Below, piece by piece: positions 27,301 through 40,104 of a stretch of 64,000 nucleotides of DNA (positions within the stretch are counted from its first letter, which is position 1; each line of letters begins with the position of its first letter). The DNA is taken from NCBI GenBank assembly GCA_947623455.1, contig OX392527.1:50574401-50638400 (forward strand). The letters run 5' to 3'. A program made the position numbers and the translations under genes. This DNA comes from Mimachlamys varia (Eukaryota; Mollusca; Bivalvia; Pectinida; Pectinidae). Below the pieces are notes generated by a model, which ran no database searches, had not been told where the DNA came from, and saw nothing but the letters and a program-made list of their open reading frames with translations.

Positions 27301-30300
27301 TTGCAGTACATATCGAGGGAACGGCGTTTTTAAGGTGTGTTATTTACAGTACGGATATTTTCAGTACATATCGAGGGAACGGCGTTTTTAACGTGTGTTA
27401 TTTACAGTACGGATATTTTCAGTACATATCGAGGGAACGGCGTTTTTAACGTGTGTTATTTACAGTACGGATATTTTCAGTACATATCGAGGTAACGGCG
27501 TTTTTAACGTGTGTTATTTACAGTACGGATATTTTCTGTACATATCGAGGGAATGGCGTTTTTAACGTGTGCTATTTACAGTACGGATAATTTCAGTAGA
27601 AATCGAGGGAACGGCGTTTTTAACGTGTGTTATTTACAGTACGGATATTTTCAGTACATAACGAGGGATCGGCGTTTTTAACGTGTGTTATTTACAGTAC
27701 GGATATTTTCAGTACATAACGAGGGAACGGCGTTTTTAACGTGTGTTATTTACAGTACAGATATATCCAGTAAATAACGCGGGAACGGCGTTTTTAACGT
27801 GTGTTATTTACAGTACAGATATTTTCAGTACATAACGAGGGAACGGCGTTTTTAACGTGTGTTATTTACAGTACGGATATTTTGCTGTACATAACGAGGG
27901 AACGGCGTTTTTAAGGTGTGTTATTTACAGAACGGATATTTTGCTGTACATATTGAGGGAACGGCATTTTTACCGTAAGGATATTTTGCAGTACATATCG
28001 AGTGAATGGCGTTTTTAACGTGTGTTATTTACAGTACGGATATTTTGCTGTACATATTGAGGGAACGGTATTTTTACCGTAAGGATATTTTGCAGTACAT
28101 ATCGAGTGAATGGCGTTTTTAGCGTGTGTTATTTACAGAGCGGATATTTTGCTGTACATATCGAAGGAACGGCGTTGTTAACGTGTGTTATTTACAGTAC
28201 AGATATTTTGCAGTACATATCGAGGGAACGGCGTTTTTAAGGTGTGTTATTTACAGTACGGATATTTTCAGTACATATCGAGGGAACGGCGTTTTTAACG
28301 TGTGTTATTTACAGTACGGATATTTTCAGTACATATCGAGGGAACGGCGTTTTTAACGTGTGTTATTTACAGTACGGATATTTTCAGTACATATCGAGGT
28401 AACGGCGTTTTTAACGTGTGTTATTTACAGTACGGATATTTTCTGTACATATCGAGGGAATGGCGTTTTTAACGTGTGCTATTTACAGTACGGATAATTT
28501 CAGTAGATATCGAGGGAACGGCGTTTTTAACGTGTGTTATTTACAGTACGGATATTTTCAGTACATAACGAGGGATCGGCGTTTTTAACGTGTGTTATTT
28601 ACAGTACGGATATTTTCAGTACATAACGAGGGAACGGCGTTTTTAACGTGTGTTATTTACAGTACAGATATATCCAGTAAATAACGCGGGAACGGCGTTT
28701 TTAACGTGTGTTATTTACAGTACAGATATTTTCAGTACATAACGAGGGAACGGCGTTTTTAACGTGTGTTATTTACAGTACGGATATTTTGCTGTACATA
28801 ACGAGGGAACGGCGTTTTTAACGTGTGTTATTTACAGTACGGATATTTTCAGTACATATCGAGGGAACGGCGTTTTTAACGTGTGTTATTTACAGTACAG
28901 ATATTTTCAGTACATAACGAGGGAACCGCGTTTTTAACGTGTGTTATTTACAGTACGGATATTTTCAGTACATATCGAGGGAATGGCGTTTTTAACGTGT
29001 GTTATTTACAGTACAGATATTTTCAGTACATAACGAGGGAACGGCGTTTTTAACGTGTGTTATTTACAGTACAGATATTTTCAGTACATATCGAGGGAAC
29101 GGCGTTTTTAACGTGTGTTATTTACAGTACAGATATTTTCAGTACATATCGAGGGAACGGCGTTTTTAACGTGTGTTATTTACAGTACGGATATTTTGCT
29201 GTACATAACGAGGGAACGGCGTTTTTAACGTGTGTTATTTACAGTACGGATATTTTGCTGTACATATCGAGGGAACGGCGTTTTTAACGTGTGTTATTTA
29301 CAGTACGGATATTTTCTGTACATATCGAGGGAACGGCGTTTTTAACGTGTGTTATTTACAGTACGGATATTTTCAGTACATATCGAGGGAACGGCGTTTT
29401 TAAGGTGTGTTATTTACAGTACGGATGTTTTCAGTACATAACGAGGGAACGGCGTTTTTAACGTGTGTTATTTACAGTAAGGATATTTTCTGTACATATC
29501 GAGGGAACGGCGTTTTTAACGTGTGTTATTTACAGTACGGATATTTTCAGTACATATCGAGGGAACGGCGTTTTTAACGTGTGTTATTGACAGTACAGAT
29601 ATTTTCAGTACATAACGAGGGAACGGCGTTTTTAACGGGTGTTATTTACAGTACAGATATTTTCAGTACATAACGAGGGAACGGCGTTTTTAACGTGTGT
29701 TATTTACAGTACAGATATTATCAGTACATAACGAGGGAACGGCGTTTTTAACGTGTGTTATTTACAGTACGGATATTTTGCTGTACATATCGAGGGAACG
29801 GCGTTTTTAACGTGTGTTATTTACAGTACGGATATTTTCTGTACATATCGAGGGAACGGCGTTTTTAACGTGTGTTATTTACAGTACGGATATTTTGCTG
29901 TACATATCGAGGGAACGGCGTTTTTAAGGTGTGTTATTTACAGTACGGATATTTTCAGTACATAACGAGGGAACGGCGTTTTTAACGTGTGTTATTTACA
30001 GTACAAAGATTTTGCTGTATATATCGAGGGAACGGTGTTTTGAACGTGTGTTATTTACAGTACAGATATTTTGCAGTACATTTCGAGGAGACGGCGTTTT
30101 CAAAGTGTGTTATTTACAGTACGGATATTTTGCTGTATATATCGAGGGAACGGCGTTTTTAACGTGTGTTATTTACAATACGGATATTTTGCTTTACACA
30201 TTGAGGGAACGGCGTTTTTTAATTGTTATTTACAGTACGGATATTTTGCTATACATATCGAGAAAACGGCGTTTTTTAATTGTGTTATTTACAGTACGGA

Positions 30301-33300
30301 TATTTTGCTGTACATATCGAGGGAACGGCGTTTTTAACGTGCGTTATTTACAGTACGGATATTTTGCAGTACATTTCGAGGAGACGGCGTTTTCAAAGTG
30401 TGTTATTTACAGTACGGATATTTTGCTGTATATATCGAGGGAACGGCGTTTTTAACGTGTGTTATTTACAATACGGATATTTTGCTTTACACATTGAGGG
30501 AACGGCGTTTTTTAATTGTTATTTACAGTACGGATATTTTGCTATACATATCGAGAAAACGGCGTTTTTTAATTGTGTTATTTACAGTACGGATATTTTG
30601 CTGTACATATCGAGGGAACGGCGTTTTTAACGTGCGTTATTTACAGTACGGATATTTTGCTGTACATATCGAGGGAACGGCGTTTTTACAGTACGAATAT
30701 TTTACAGTGCATATCGAGAGAACGGCGTTTTTAGCATGTGTACGTACAGTACGGATATTTTGCAGTAGATATCGAGGGAACGGCGTTTTTAACGTGTGAT
30801 ATTTACAGTTCGGATATTTTGCTACACATATTGAGTGAACGGCTTTTTCAAAGCTTGTTCTTTACAGTACGGATATTTTGCAGTACATATCGAAAGAACG
30901 GCGTTTTTAAATTGTGTTATTTACAGTACGAATATTTTGCTGTACATATCGAGGGAACGGCGTTTTTAACGTGTGTTATTTACAGTACAGATATTTTGCA
31001 GTACATTTTGAGGGAACGGCGTTTTCAAAGTGTGTTATTTACAATACGGATATTTTGCAGTACATATCGGGGGATCGGCATTTTTAACGTGTGCTATTTA
31101 CAGTACTGATATTTTGCTGTACATATCGAGGGAACGGCGTTTTCAAAGTGTGTTATTTACAATACGGATATTTTGCAGTACATATCGAGGGATCGGCGTT
31201 TTTAACGTGTGCTATTTACAGTACTGATATTTTGCTGTACATATCGAAGGAACGGCGTTTTTAACGTGTGTTATTGACAGTACAGATATTTTGCAGTACA
31301 TATCGAGAGAACGGCGTTTTTAACGTGTGTTATTTACAGTACGGATATTTTGCTGTACATATCGAAGGAACGGCGTTTTTACCGTGTGTTATTTACAGTA
31401 CGGATATTTTGCTGTACATATCGAGGGAACGGCGTTTTTACCGTACGGATATTTTGCAGTACATATCGAGGGAATGGCGTTTTTAACGTGTGTTATTTAC
31501 AGTACGGATATTTTGCTGTACATATCGAGGGAACGGCGTTTTTACCGTAAGGATATTTTGCAGTACATATCGAGGGAATGGTGTTTTTAACGTGTGCTAT
31601 TCACAGTACAGATATTTTGCAGTACATTTCGAGGAGACGGCGTTCTCAAAGTGTGTTATTTACAGTACGGATATTTTGCTGTATATATCGAGGGAACGGC
31701 GTTTTTAACGTGTGTTATTTACAGTACAAAGATTTTGCTGTACATATCGAGGGAATGGTGTTTTGAACGTGTGTTATTTACAGTACAGATATTTTGCAGT
31801 ACATTTCGAGGAGACGGCGTTCTCAAAGTGTGTTATTTACAGTACGGATATTTTGCTGTATATATCGAGGGAACGGCGTTTTTAACGTGTGTTATTTACA
31901 ATACGGATATTTTGCTTTACACATTGAGGGAACGGCGTTTTTTAATTGTTATTTACAGTACGGATATTTTGCTATACATATCGAGAAAACGGCGTTTTTT
32001 AATTGTGTTATTTACAGTACGGATATTTTGCTGTACATATCGAGGGAACGGCGTTTTTAACGTGCGTTATTTACAGTACGGATATTTTGCTGTACATATC
32101 GAGGGAACGGCGTTTTTACAGTACGAATATTTTACAGTGCATATCGAGAGAACGGCGTTTTTAGCATGTGTACGTACAGTACGGATATTTTGCAGTAGAT
32201 ATCGAGGGAACGGCGTTTTTAACGAGTGTTATTTACAGTACGGATATTTTGCTGTACATATCGAAGGAACGGCGTTTTTACCGTGTGTTATTTACAGTAC
32301 GGATATTTTGCTGTACATATCGAGGGAACGGCGTTTTTACCGTACGGATATTTTGCAGTACATATCGAGGGAATGGCGTTTTAACGTGTGTTTTCTACAG
32401 TACGGATATTTTGCTGTACATATCGAGGGAACGGCATTTTTAACGTGTGTTATATACACTACGGATATTAAAGCATTGAACTATGTTATTTACAGTACGG
32501 ATATTTTGCTGTACATATCGAAGGAACGTCGTTTTTAACGTGTGTTATTAACAGTACGGATATTTTGCTGTACATATTGAGGGAACAGCATTTTTACCGT
32601 AAGGATATTTTGCAGTACATATCGAGTGAATGGCGTTTTTAAGGTGTGTTATTTACAGAACGGATATTTTGCTGTACATATCGAGGGAACGGCGTTTTTA
32701 ACGTGTGATATTTACAGTACGGATATTTTGCAGTACATGTCGAGCGAACGGCGTTTTTACCGTAAGGATATTTTGCAGTACATATCGAGTGAATGGCGTT
32801 TATAAGGTGTGTTATTTACAGTACGGATATTTTGCTGTACATATCGGGGGAACGGCTTTTTAAGGTGTGATATTTACAGTACGGATATTTTGCTGTACAT
32901 ATCGAGGGAACGGCGTTTTTATTATTTATTTATTTTAGCGTGTGTTATATACAGTACGGATGTTTTGCTGTACATGTCGAGGGAACGGCGTTTTTAACGT
33001 GTGTTATTTACAATACGGATATTTTGCTGTACATATCGGGGGAACGGCGTTTTTAAGGTGTGATATTTACAGTACGGATATTTTGCAGTACATATCGAGG
33101 GGACGTCGTTTTTAACGTGTGTTATTTACAGTACGGATATTTTGCAGTACATATCGAGGGAACGGCGTTTTTAACGTGTGTTATTTACAGTACGGATATT
33201 TTGCAGTACATGTCGAGGGAATGGCGTTTTTAACGTGTGTTATTTACAGTACGGATATTTTGCAGTACATATCGAGGAAACGGCGTTTTTAACGTGTGGT

Positions 33301-35694
33301 ATTTTCAGTATGGATGTTTTGCTGTACATATCGAGGGAACGGCGTTTTTATTATTTAATTATTTTAGCGTGTGTTATATACAGTACGGATGTTTTGCTGT
33401 ACATATCGAGGGAACGGCGTTTTTATTATTTATTTATTTTAGCGTGTGTTATATACAGTACGGATGTTTTGCTGTACATATCGAGGGAACGGCGTTTTTA
33501 TTATTTATTTATTTAAGCGTGTGTTATATACAGTACGGATGTTTTGCAGTACATATCGAGTGAATGGCGGTTTTAAGGTGTGCTATTTACAGAACGGATA
33601 TTTTGCTGTACATATCGAAAGAACGGCGTTTTTAACGTGTGTTATTTACAGTACAGATATTTTGCAGTACATATCGAGTGAATGGCGTTTTTAAAGTGTA
33701 TTATTTACAGTACGGATATTTTGCTGTACATATCGAGGGAACGGCGTTTTTAAGGTGTGTTATTTACAGTACGGATATTTTGCTGTACATATCGGGGGAA
33801 CGGCGTTTTTAACGTGTGTTATTTACAGTACGGATGTTTTGCTGTACATATCGAGGGAACGGCGTTTTTATTATTCATTTATTTTAGCGTGTGTTATATA
33901 CAGTACGGATGTTTTGCTGTACATATCGAGGGAACGGTGTTTTTATTATTTATTTATTTTAGCGTGTGTTATATACAGTACGGATGTTTTGCTGTACATA
34001 TCGAGGGAACGGCGTTTTTAACGTGTGTTTTTTACAGTTCGGATATTTTGCAGTACATATCGAAGGAACGTCGTTTTTAACGTGTGTTATTTACAGTACG
34101 AATATTTTGCTGTACATATTGAAAGAACGGCGTTTTCACCGTAAGGATATTTTGCAGTACATATCGAGTGAATGGCGTTTTTACGTGTGTTATTTACAGT
34201 ACGGATAATTTTCTGCACATGTCGAGGGAACGGCGTTTTTACCGTGTGTTATTTACAGTACGGATATTTTGCTGTACATATCGAGGGAACGGCGTTTTTA
34301 ACGTGTGTTATTTACAGTATGGATATTTTGCTGTACATACCGAGGGCACGGCGTTTTTATTATTTATTTATTTTAGCGTGTGTTATTTACAGTACTAATG
34401 TTTTGCTGTACATATCGAGGGAACGGCGTTTTTAACGTGTGTTTTTTACAGTTCTGATATTTTGCAGTACATATCGAGTGAACGGCATTTTTAACGTGTG
34501 TTATTTACACTACGGATATTAAAGCATTGAACTATGTTATTTACAGTACGGATATTTTGCTGTACATATCAAGGGAACGGCGTTTTTAACGTGTGTTATT
34601 TACAGTACGGATATTTTGCTGTACATATCGAGGGAACGGCGTTTTTAACGTGTGGTATTTACAGTATGGATATTTTGCTGTACATACCGAGGGCACGGCG
34701 TTTTTATTATTTATTTATTTTAGCGTGTGTTATTTACAGTACTAATGTTTTGCTGTACATATCGAGGGAACGGCGTTTTTAACGTGTGTTTTTTACAGTT
34801 CTGATATTTTGCAGTACATATCGAGGGAACGGCATTTTTAACGTGTGTTATTTACACTACGGATATTAAAGCATTGAACTATGTTATTTACAGTACGGAT
34901 ATTTTGCTGTACATATCGAAGGAACGTCGTTTTTAACGTGTGTTATTTACAGTACGGATATTTTGCTGTACATATTGAGGGAACGGCATTTTTACCGTAA
35001 GGATATTTTGCAGTACATATCGAGTGAATGGCGTTTTTAAGGTGTGTTATTTACAGAACGGATATTTTGCTGTACATATTGAGGGAACGGCATTTTTACC
35101 GTAAGGATATTTTGCAGTACATATCGAGTGAATGGCGTTTTTAAAGTGTGTTATTTACAGTACGGATATTTTGCTGTACATATTGAGGGAACGGCATTTT
35201 TACCGTAAGGATATTTTGCTGTACATATCGAGTGAATGGCGTTTTTAAGGTGTGTTATTTACAGAACGGATATTTTGCTGTACATATCGAAGGAACGTCG
35301 TTTTTAACGTGTGTTATTTACAGTACGGATATTTTGCAGTACATATCGAGGGAACGGCGTTTTTAAGGTGTGTTATTTACAGTACGGATATTTTCAGTAC
35401 ATATCGAGGGAACGGCGTTTTTAACGTGTGTTATTTACAGTACGGATATTTTGCAGTACATATCGAGGGAACGGCGTTTTTAAGGTGTGTTATTTACAGA
35501 ACGGATATTTTCAGTACATAACGAGGACACGGCGTTTTTAACGTGTGTTATTTACAGTACGAATATTTTGCTGTACATATCGAGGGAACGTCGTTTTTAA
35601 CGTGTGTTATTTACAGTACGGATATATTGCTGTACATATCGAGGGAACGGCGTTTTTACCGTGTGTTATTTACAGTACGGATATTTTGTTGTAC
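24388..35694. repeat. 59-bp satellite, array III second segment, higher-order repeats
   Basis: About 190 monomers with nested higher-order structure. A block of 1,518 bp starting near 24.60 kb is repeated from 26.12 kb, and part of it again after a further 907 bp (landmarks 25701, 27219, 28126). Blocks near 30.07 kb recur at about +294 and +1,723 bp. A 347-bp block at 34.17 kb is repeated at 34.53 kb. Three length classes coexist: 59 bp; 75 bp (a TTATTTATTTATTTT stretch before GCGTGTG); and 45 bp (starting ACCGTAAGGATATT). The last often pairs with a 59-mer to give 104-bp dimers (25.44-25.70 kb). The 314-codon plus frame at 31594-32538 comes from these length changes. Confidence 0.93.
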
Positions 35695-36467
35695 ATATAA
35701 GGATTGTACCTCATTTTGACTGCGTATACGGTAGTATGCCCGCAGTTGGCAACGAACATATTCACTATGGAGCGCTAACGCGCACCATAGAATATGTTCG
35801 TTGCCAACTGCGGGCATACTACCGTATAAGCAGTCAAAATGAGGTACAATCCTTATATTTACATCATTATTAATTTTCAAGTGCTAAACAAAGAAAATAG
35901 CATTCGAAGCGGGTTGCTAAGATGGTAACTACGATGGCCGTGGTTGCTAAGATAATATAGTCCCATTGGATTTCATAAATATATTGGTAGATGTAGAATA
36001 TACACTGTGAACAACACTATTTTTCTTCATAACATCATATGTAAATTTGGTATTAAATGATATTTCTAGCAAGTCAAATTTATTTCTTTATTTATAACGG
36101 TCGTTATGTACACGCATTGACACAGTGATCTGGTTGTGACGCGGTGCGACGTCAGACGTCACAACTGCAGGGCGCCGCCATGTTTGCGCTACCGTCAAAT
36201 AATTTCGAATGCGCATCATTTGGGATTAAAAGTTTGCTAGAAACTATTTATTGTTTAACCAAAAGAAATTGATTCCATACATGTTCCATGTTTCAAAATC
36301 TTGTAGGAACCAAACAATGGCCGACAGCGAATACATGTACTTATTTTTCTGAAGCGTGAACGACGCCATATTTGAACAAATATCAATCCGCCGAGCCTTT
36401 TTTCACTGCGTATACGGTAGTATATTCGCAATCAGAGTTTACTAAGCACAAGAAGGGAGAGGTGTAA
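35695..36467. mobile_element. H2: palindrome-headed insert
   Basis: Copy of H1, 773 bp, in the same phase of the 59-bp monomer. Palindrome at 35695-35858 (164 bp). Its centre is the reverse complement of the H1 centre. Interior features: GTTGTGAC (36133) paired with GTCACAAC (36158), two GACGTCA boxes, CCGCCATGTT (fits the YY1-type CCGCCATNTT), and an 11-codon frame from ATGGCC at 36317. H2 is followed by ordinary monomers and is part of a 1,856-bp repeated block. Confidence 0.75.
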
Positions 36468-37550
36468 ATATATCGAGGGAACGGCGTTTTTAACGTGTGT
36501 TATTTACAGTACGGGTATTTTGCAGTATATATCGAGGGAACGGCGTTTTTAACGTGTGTTATTTACAGTACGGATATTTTGCAGTACATATCGAGGGAAC
36601 GGCGTTTTTAACGTGTGTTATTTACAGTACGGATATTTTGCTGTACATATCGAGGGAACGTCGTTTTTAACGTGTGTTATATACAGTACGGATATTTTGC
36701 AGTACATATCGAGGAAACGTCGTTTTTAACGTGTGTTATTTACAGTACGGAAATTTTGCTGTACATATCGAGGGAACGGACTTTTTATTATTTATTTATT
36801 TTAGCGTGTGTTATTTACAGTACAGATGTTTTACTGTACATATCGAGGGAACGGCGTTTTTATTATTTATTTATTTTAGCGTGTGTTATATACAGTACGG
36901 ATGTTTTGCTGTACATATCGAGGGAACGGCGTTTTTATTATTTATTTATTTTAGCGTATGTTATATACAGTACGGATGTTTTGCTGTACATATTGAGGGA
37001 ACGGCATTTTTACCGTAAGGATATTTTGCAGTACATATCGAGTGAATGGCGTTTTTAACGTGTGTTATTTACAGAACGGATATTTTGCTGTACATATTGA
37101 GGGAACGGCATTTTTACCGTAAGGATATTTTGCAGTACATATGGAGTGAATGGCGTTTTTAAGGTGTGTTATTTACAGAACGGATATTTTGATTTACATA
37201 TCGAGGGAACGTCGTTTTTTACGTGTGTTATTTACAGTACGGATATTTTGCTGTACATATCGAGGGAACGGCGTTTTTAAGGTGTGTTATTTACAGTACG
37301 GATATTTTGCAGTACATATCGAGGGAACGGCGTTTTTAAGGTGTGTTATTTACAGAACGGATATTTTCAGTACATAACGAGGACACGGCGTTTTTAACGT
37401 GTGTTATTTACAGTACGAATATTTTGCTGTACATATCGAGGGAACGTCGTTTTTAACGTGTGTTATTTACAGTACGGATATATTGCTGTACATATCGAGG
37501 GAACGGCGTTTTTACCGTGTGTTATTTACAGTACGGATATTTTGTTGTAC
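36468..37550. repeat. 59-bp satellite between H2 and H3
   Basis: About 17 monomers including a run of 75-bp monomers (36.78-36.99 kb), which keep frame and produce plus frames of up to 147 codons, then 59+45-bp dimers. Together with H it forms the higher-order unit that repeats at +1,856 bp. Confidence 0.92.
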
Positions 37551-38323
37551 ATATAAGGATTGTACCTCATTTTGACTGCGTATACGGTAGTATGCCCGCA
37601 GTTGGCAACGAACATATTCACTATGGAGCGCTAACGCGCACCATAGAATATGTTCGTTGCCAACTGCGGGCATACTACCGTATAAGCAGTCAAAATGAGG
37701 TACAATCCTTATATTTACATCATTATTAATTTTCAAGTGCTAAACAAAGAAAATAGCATTCGAAGCGGGTTGCTAAGATGGTAACTACGATGGCCGTGGT
37801 TGCTAAGATAATATAGTCCCATTGGATTTCATAAATATATTGGTAGATGTAGAATATACACTGTGAACAACACTATTTTTCTTCATAACATCATATGTAA
37901 ATTTGGTATTAAATGATATTTCTAGCAAGTCAAATTTATTTCTTTATTTATAACGGTCGTTATGTACACGCATTGACACAGTGATCTGGTTGTGACGCGG
38001 TGCGACGTCAGACGTCACAACTGCAGGGCGCCGCCATGTTTGCGCTACCGTCAAATAATTTCGAATGCGCATCATTTGGGATCAAAAGTTTGCTAGAAAC
38101 TATTTATTGTTTAACCAAAAGAAATTGATTCCATACATGTTCCATGTTTCAAAATCTTGTAGGAACCAAACAATGGCCGACAGCGAATACATGTACTTAT
38201 TTTTCTGAAGCGTGAACGACGCCATATTTGAACAAATATCAATCCGCCGAGCCTTTTTTCACTGCGTATACGGTAGTATATTCGCAATCAGAGTTTACTG
38301 AGCACAAGAAGGGAGAGGTGTAA
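37551..38323. mobile_element. H3: palindrome-headed insert
   Basis: Near-identical to H2 at +1,856 bp, same flanking monomers, palindrome at 37551-37714. Because the flanks are identical too, H3 arose by amplification of the satellite block and not by an independent insertion. Confidence 0.75.
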
Positions 38324-39331
38324 ATATATCGAGGGAACGGCGTTTTTAACGTGTGTTATTTACAGTACGGGTATTTTGCAGTATATATCGAGGGAACGGC
38401 GTTTTTAACGTGTGTTATTTACAGTACGGATATTTTGCAGTACATATCGAGGGAACGGCGTTTTTAACGTGTGTTATTTACAGTACGGATATTTTGCTGT
38501 ACATATCGAGGGAACGTCGTTTTTAACGTGTGTTATATACAGTACGGATATTTTGCAGTACATATCGAGGAAACGTCGTTTTTAACGTGTGTTATTTACA
38601 GTACGGAAATTTTGCTGTACATATCGAGGGAACGGACTTTTTATTATTTATTTATTTTAGCGTGTGTTATTTACAGTACAGATGTTTTACTGTACATATC
38701 GAGGGAACGGCGTTTTTATTATTTATTTATTTTAGCGTATGTTATATACAGTACGGATGTTTTGCTGTACATATTGAGGGAACGGCATTTTTACCGTAAG
38801 GATATTTTGCAGTACATATCGAGTGAATGGCGTTTTTAACGTGTGTTATTTACAGAACGGATATTTTGCTGTACATATTGAGGGAACGGCATTTTTACCG
38901 TAAGGATATTTTGCAGTACATATGGAGTGAATGGCGTTTTTAAGGTGTGTTATTTACAGAACGGATATTTTGATTTACATATCGAGGGAACGTCGTTTTT
39001 TACGTGTGTTATTTACAGTACGGATATTTTGCTGTACATACCGAGGGAACGGCGTTTTTAAGGTGTGTTATTTACAGTACGGATATTTTGCAGTACATAT
39101 CGAGGGAACGGCGTTTTTAAGGTGTGTTATTTACAGAACGGATATTTTCAGTACATAACGAGGACACGGCGTTTTTAACGTGTGTTATTTACAGTACGAA
39201 TATTTTGCTGTACATATCGAGGGAACGTCGTTTTTAACGTGTGTTATTTACAGTACGGATATATTGCTGTACATATCGAGGGAACGGCGTTTTTACCGTG
39301 TGTTATTTACAGTACGGATATTTTGTTGTAC
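38324..39331. repeat. 59-bp satellite between H3 and H4
   Basis: Same block as 36468-37550 but one 75-bp monomer shorter, which explains why the next H lies at +1,781 rather than +1,856 bp. Confidence 0.92.
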
Positions 39332-40104
39332 ATATAAGGATTGTACCTCATTTTGACTGCGTATACGGTAGTATGCCCGCAGTTGGCAACGAACATATTC
39401 ACTATGGAGCGCTAACGCGCACCATAGAATATGTTCGTTGCCAACTGCGGGCATACTACCGTATAAGCAGTCAAAATGAGGTACAATCCTTATATTTACA
39501 TCATTATTAATTTTCAAGTGCTAAACAAAGAAAATAGCATTCGAAGCGGGTTGCTAAGATGGTAACTACGATGGCCGTGGTTGCTAAGATAATATAGTCC
39601 CATTGGATTTCATAAATATATTGGTAGATGTAGAATATACACTGTGAACAACACTATTTTTCTTCATAACATCATATGTAAATTTGGTATTAAATGATAT
39701 TTCTAGCAAGTCAAATTTATTTCTTTATTTATAACGGTCGTTATGTACACGCATTGACACAGTGATCTGGTTGTGACGCGGTGCGACGTCAGACGTCACA
39801 ACTGCAGGGCGCCGCCATGTTTGCGCTACCGTCAAATAATTTCGAATGCGCATCATTTGGGATCAAAAGTTTGCTAGAAACTATTTATTGTTTAACCAAA
39901 AGAAATTGATTCCATACATGTTCCATGTTTCAAAATCTTGTAGGAACCAAACAATGGCCGACAGCGAATACATGTACTTATTTTTCTGAAGCGTGAACGA
40001 CGCCATATTTGAACAAATATCAATCCGCCGAGCCTTTTTTCACTGCGTATACGGTAGTATATTCGCAATCAGAGTTTACTAAGCACAAGAAGGGAGAGGT
40101 GTAA
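39332..40104. mobile_element. H4: palindrome-headed insert
   Basis: Near-identical to H2 and H3, palindrome at 39332-39495, same central orientation as H2 and H3. Flanked by monomers that match those after H2. Confidence 0.75.

Noticed and set aside
31594..32538. 314-codon plus-strand open frame
   Set aside because: It consists of 59-bp satellite monomers read in changing frames, kept open by shortened and dimer monomers. The same peptide blocks (VCYLQYGYFAVHIEGTAF and its two frame-shifted forms) occur throughout the array.
35604..35873. 89-codon frames running through the H palindromes on both strands
   Set aside because: The palindrome gives mirror-image frames on the two strands. Half of the frame is satellite and half is the hairpin arm.
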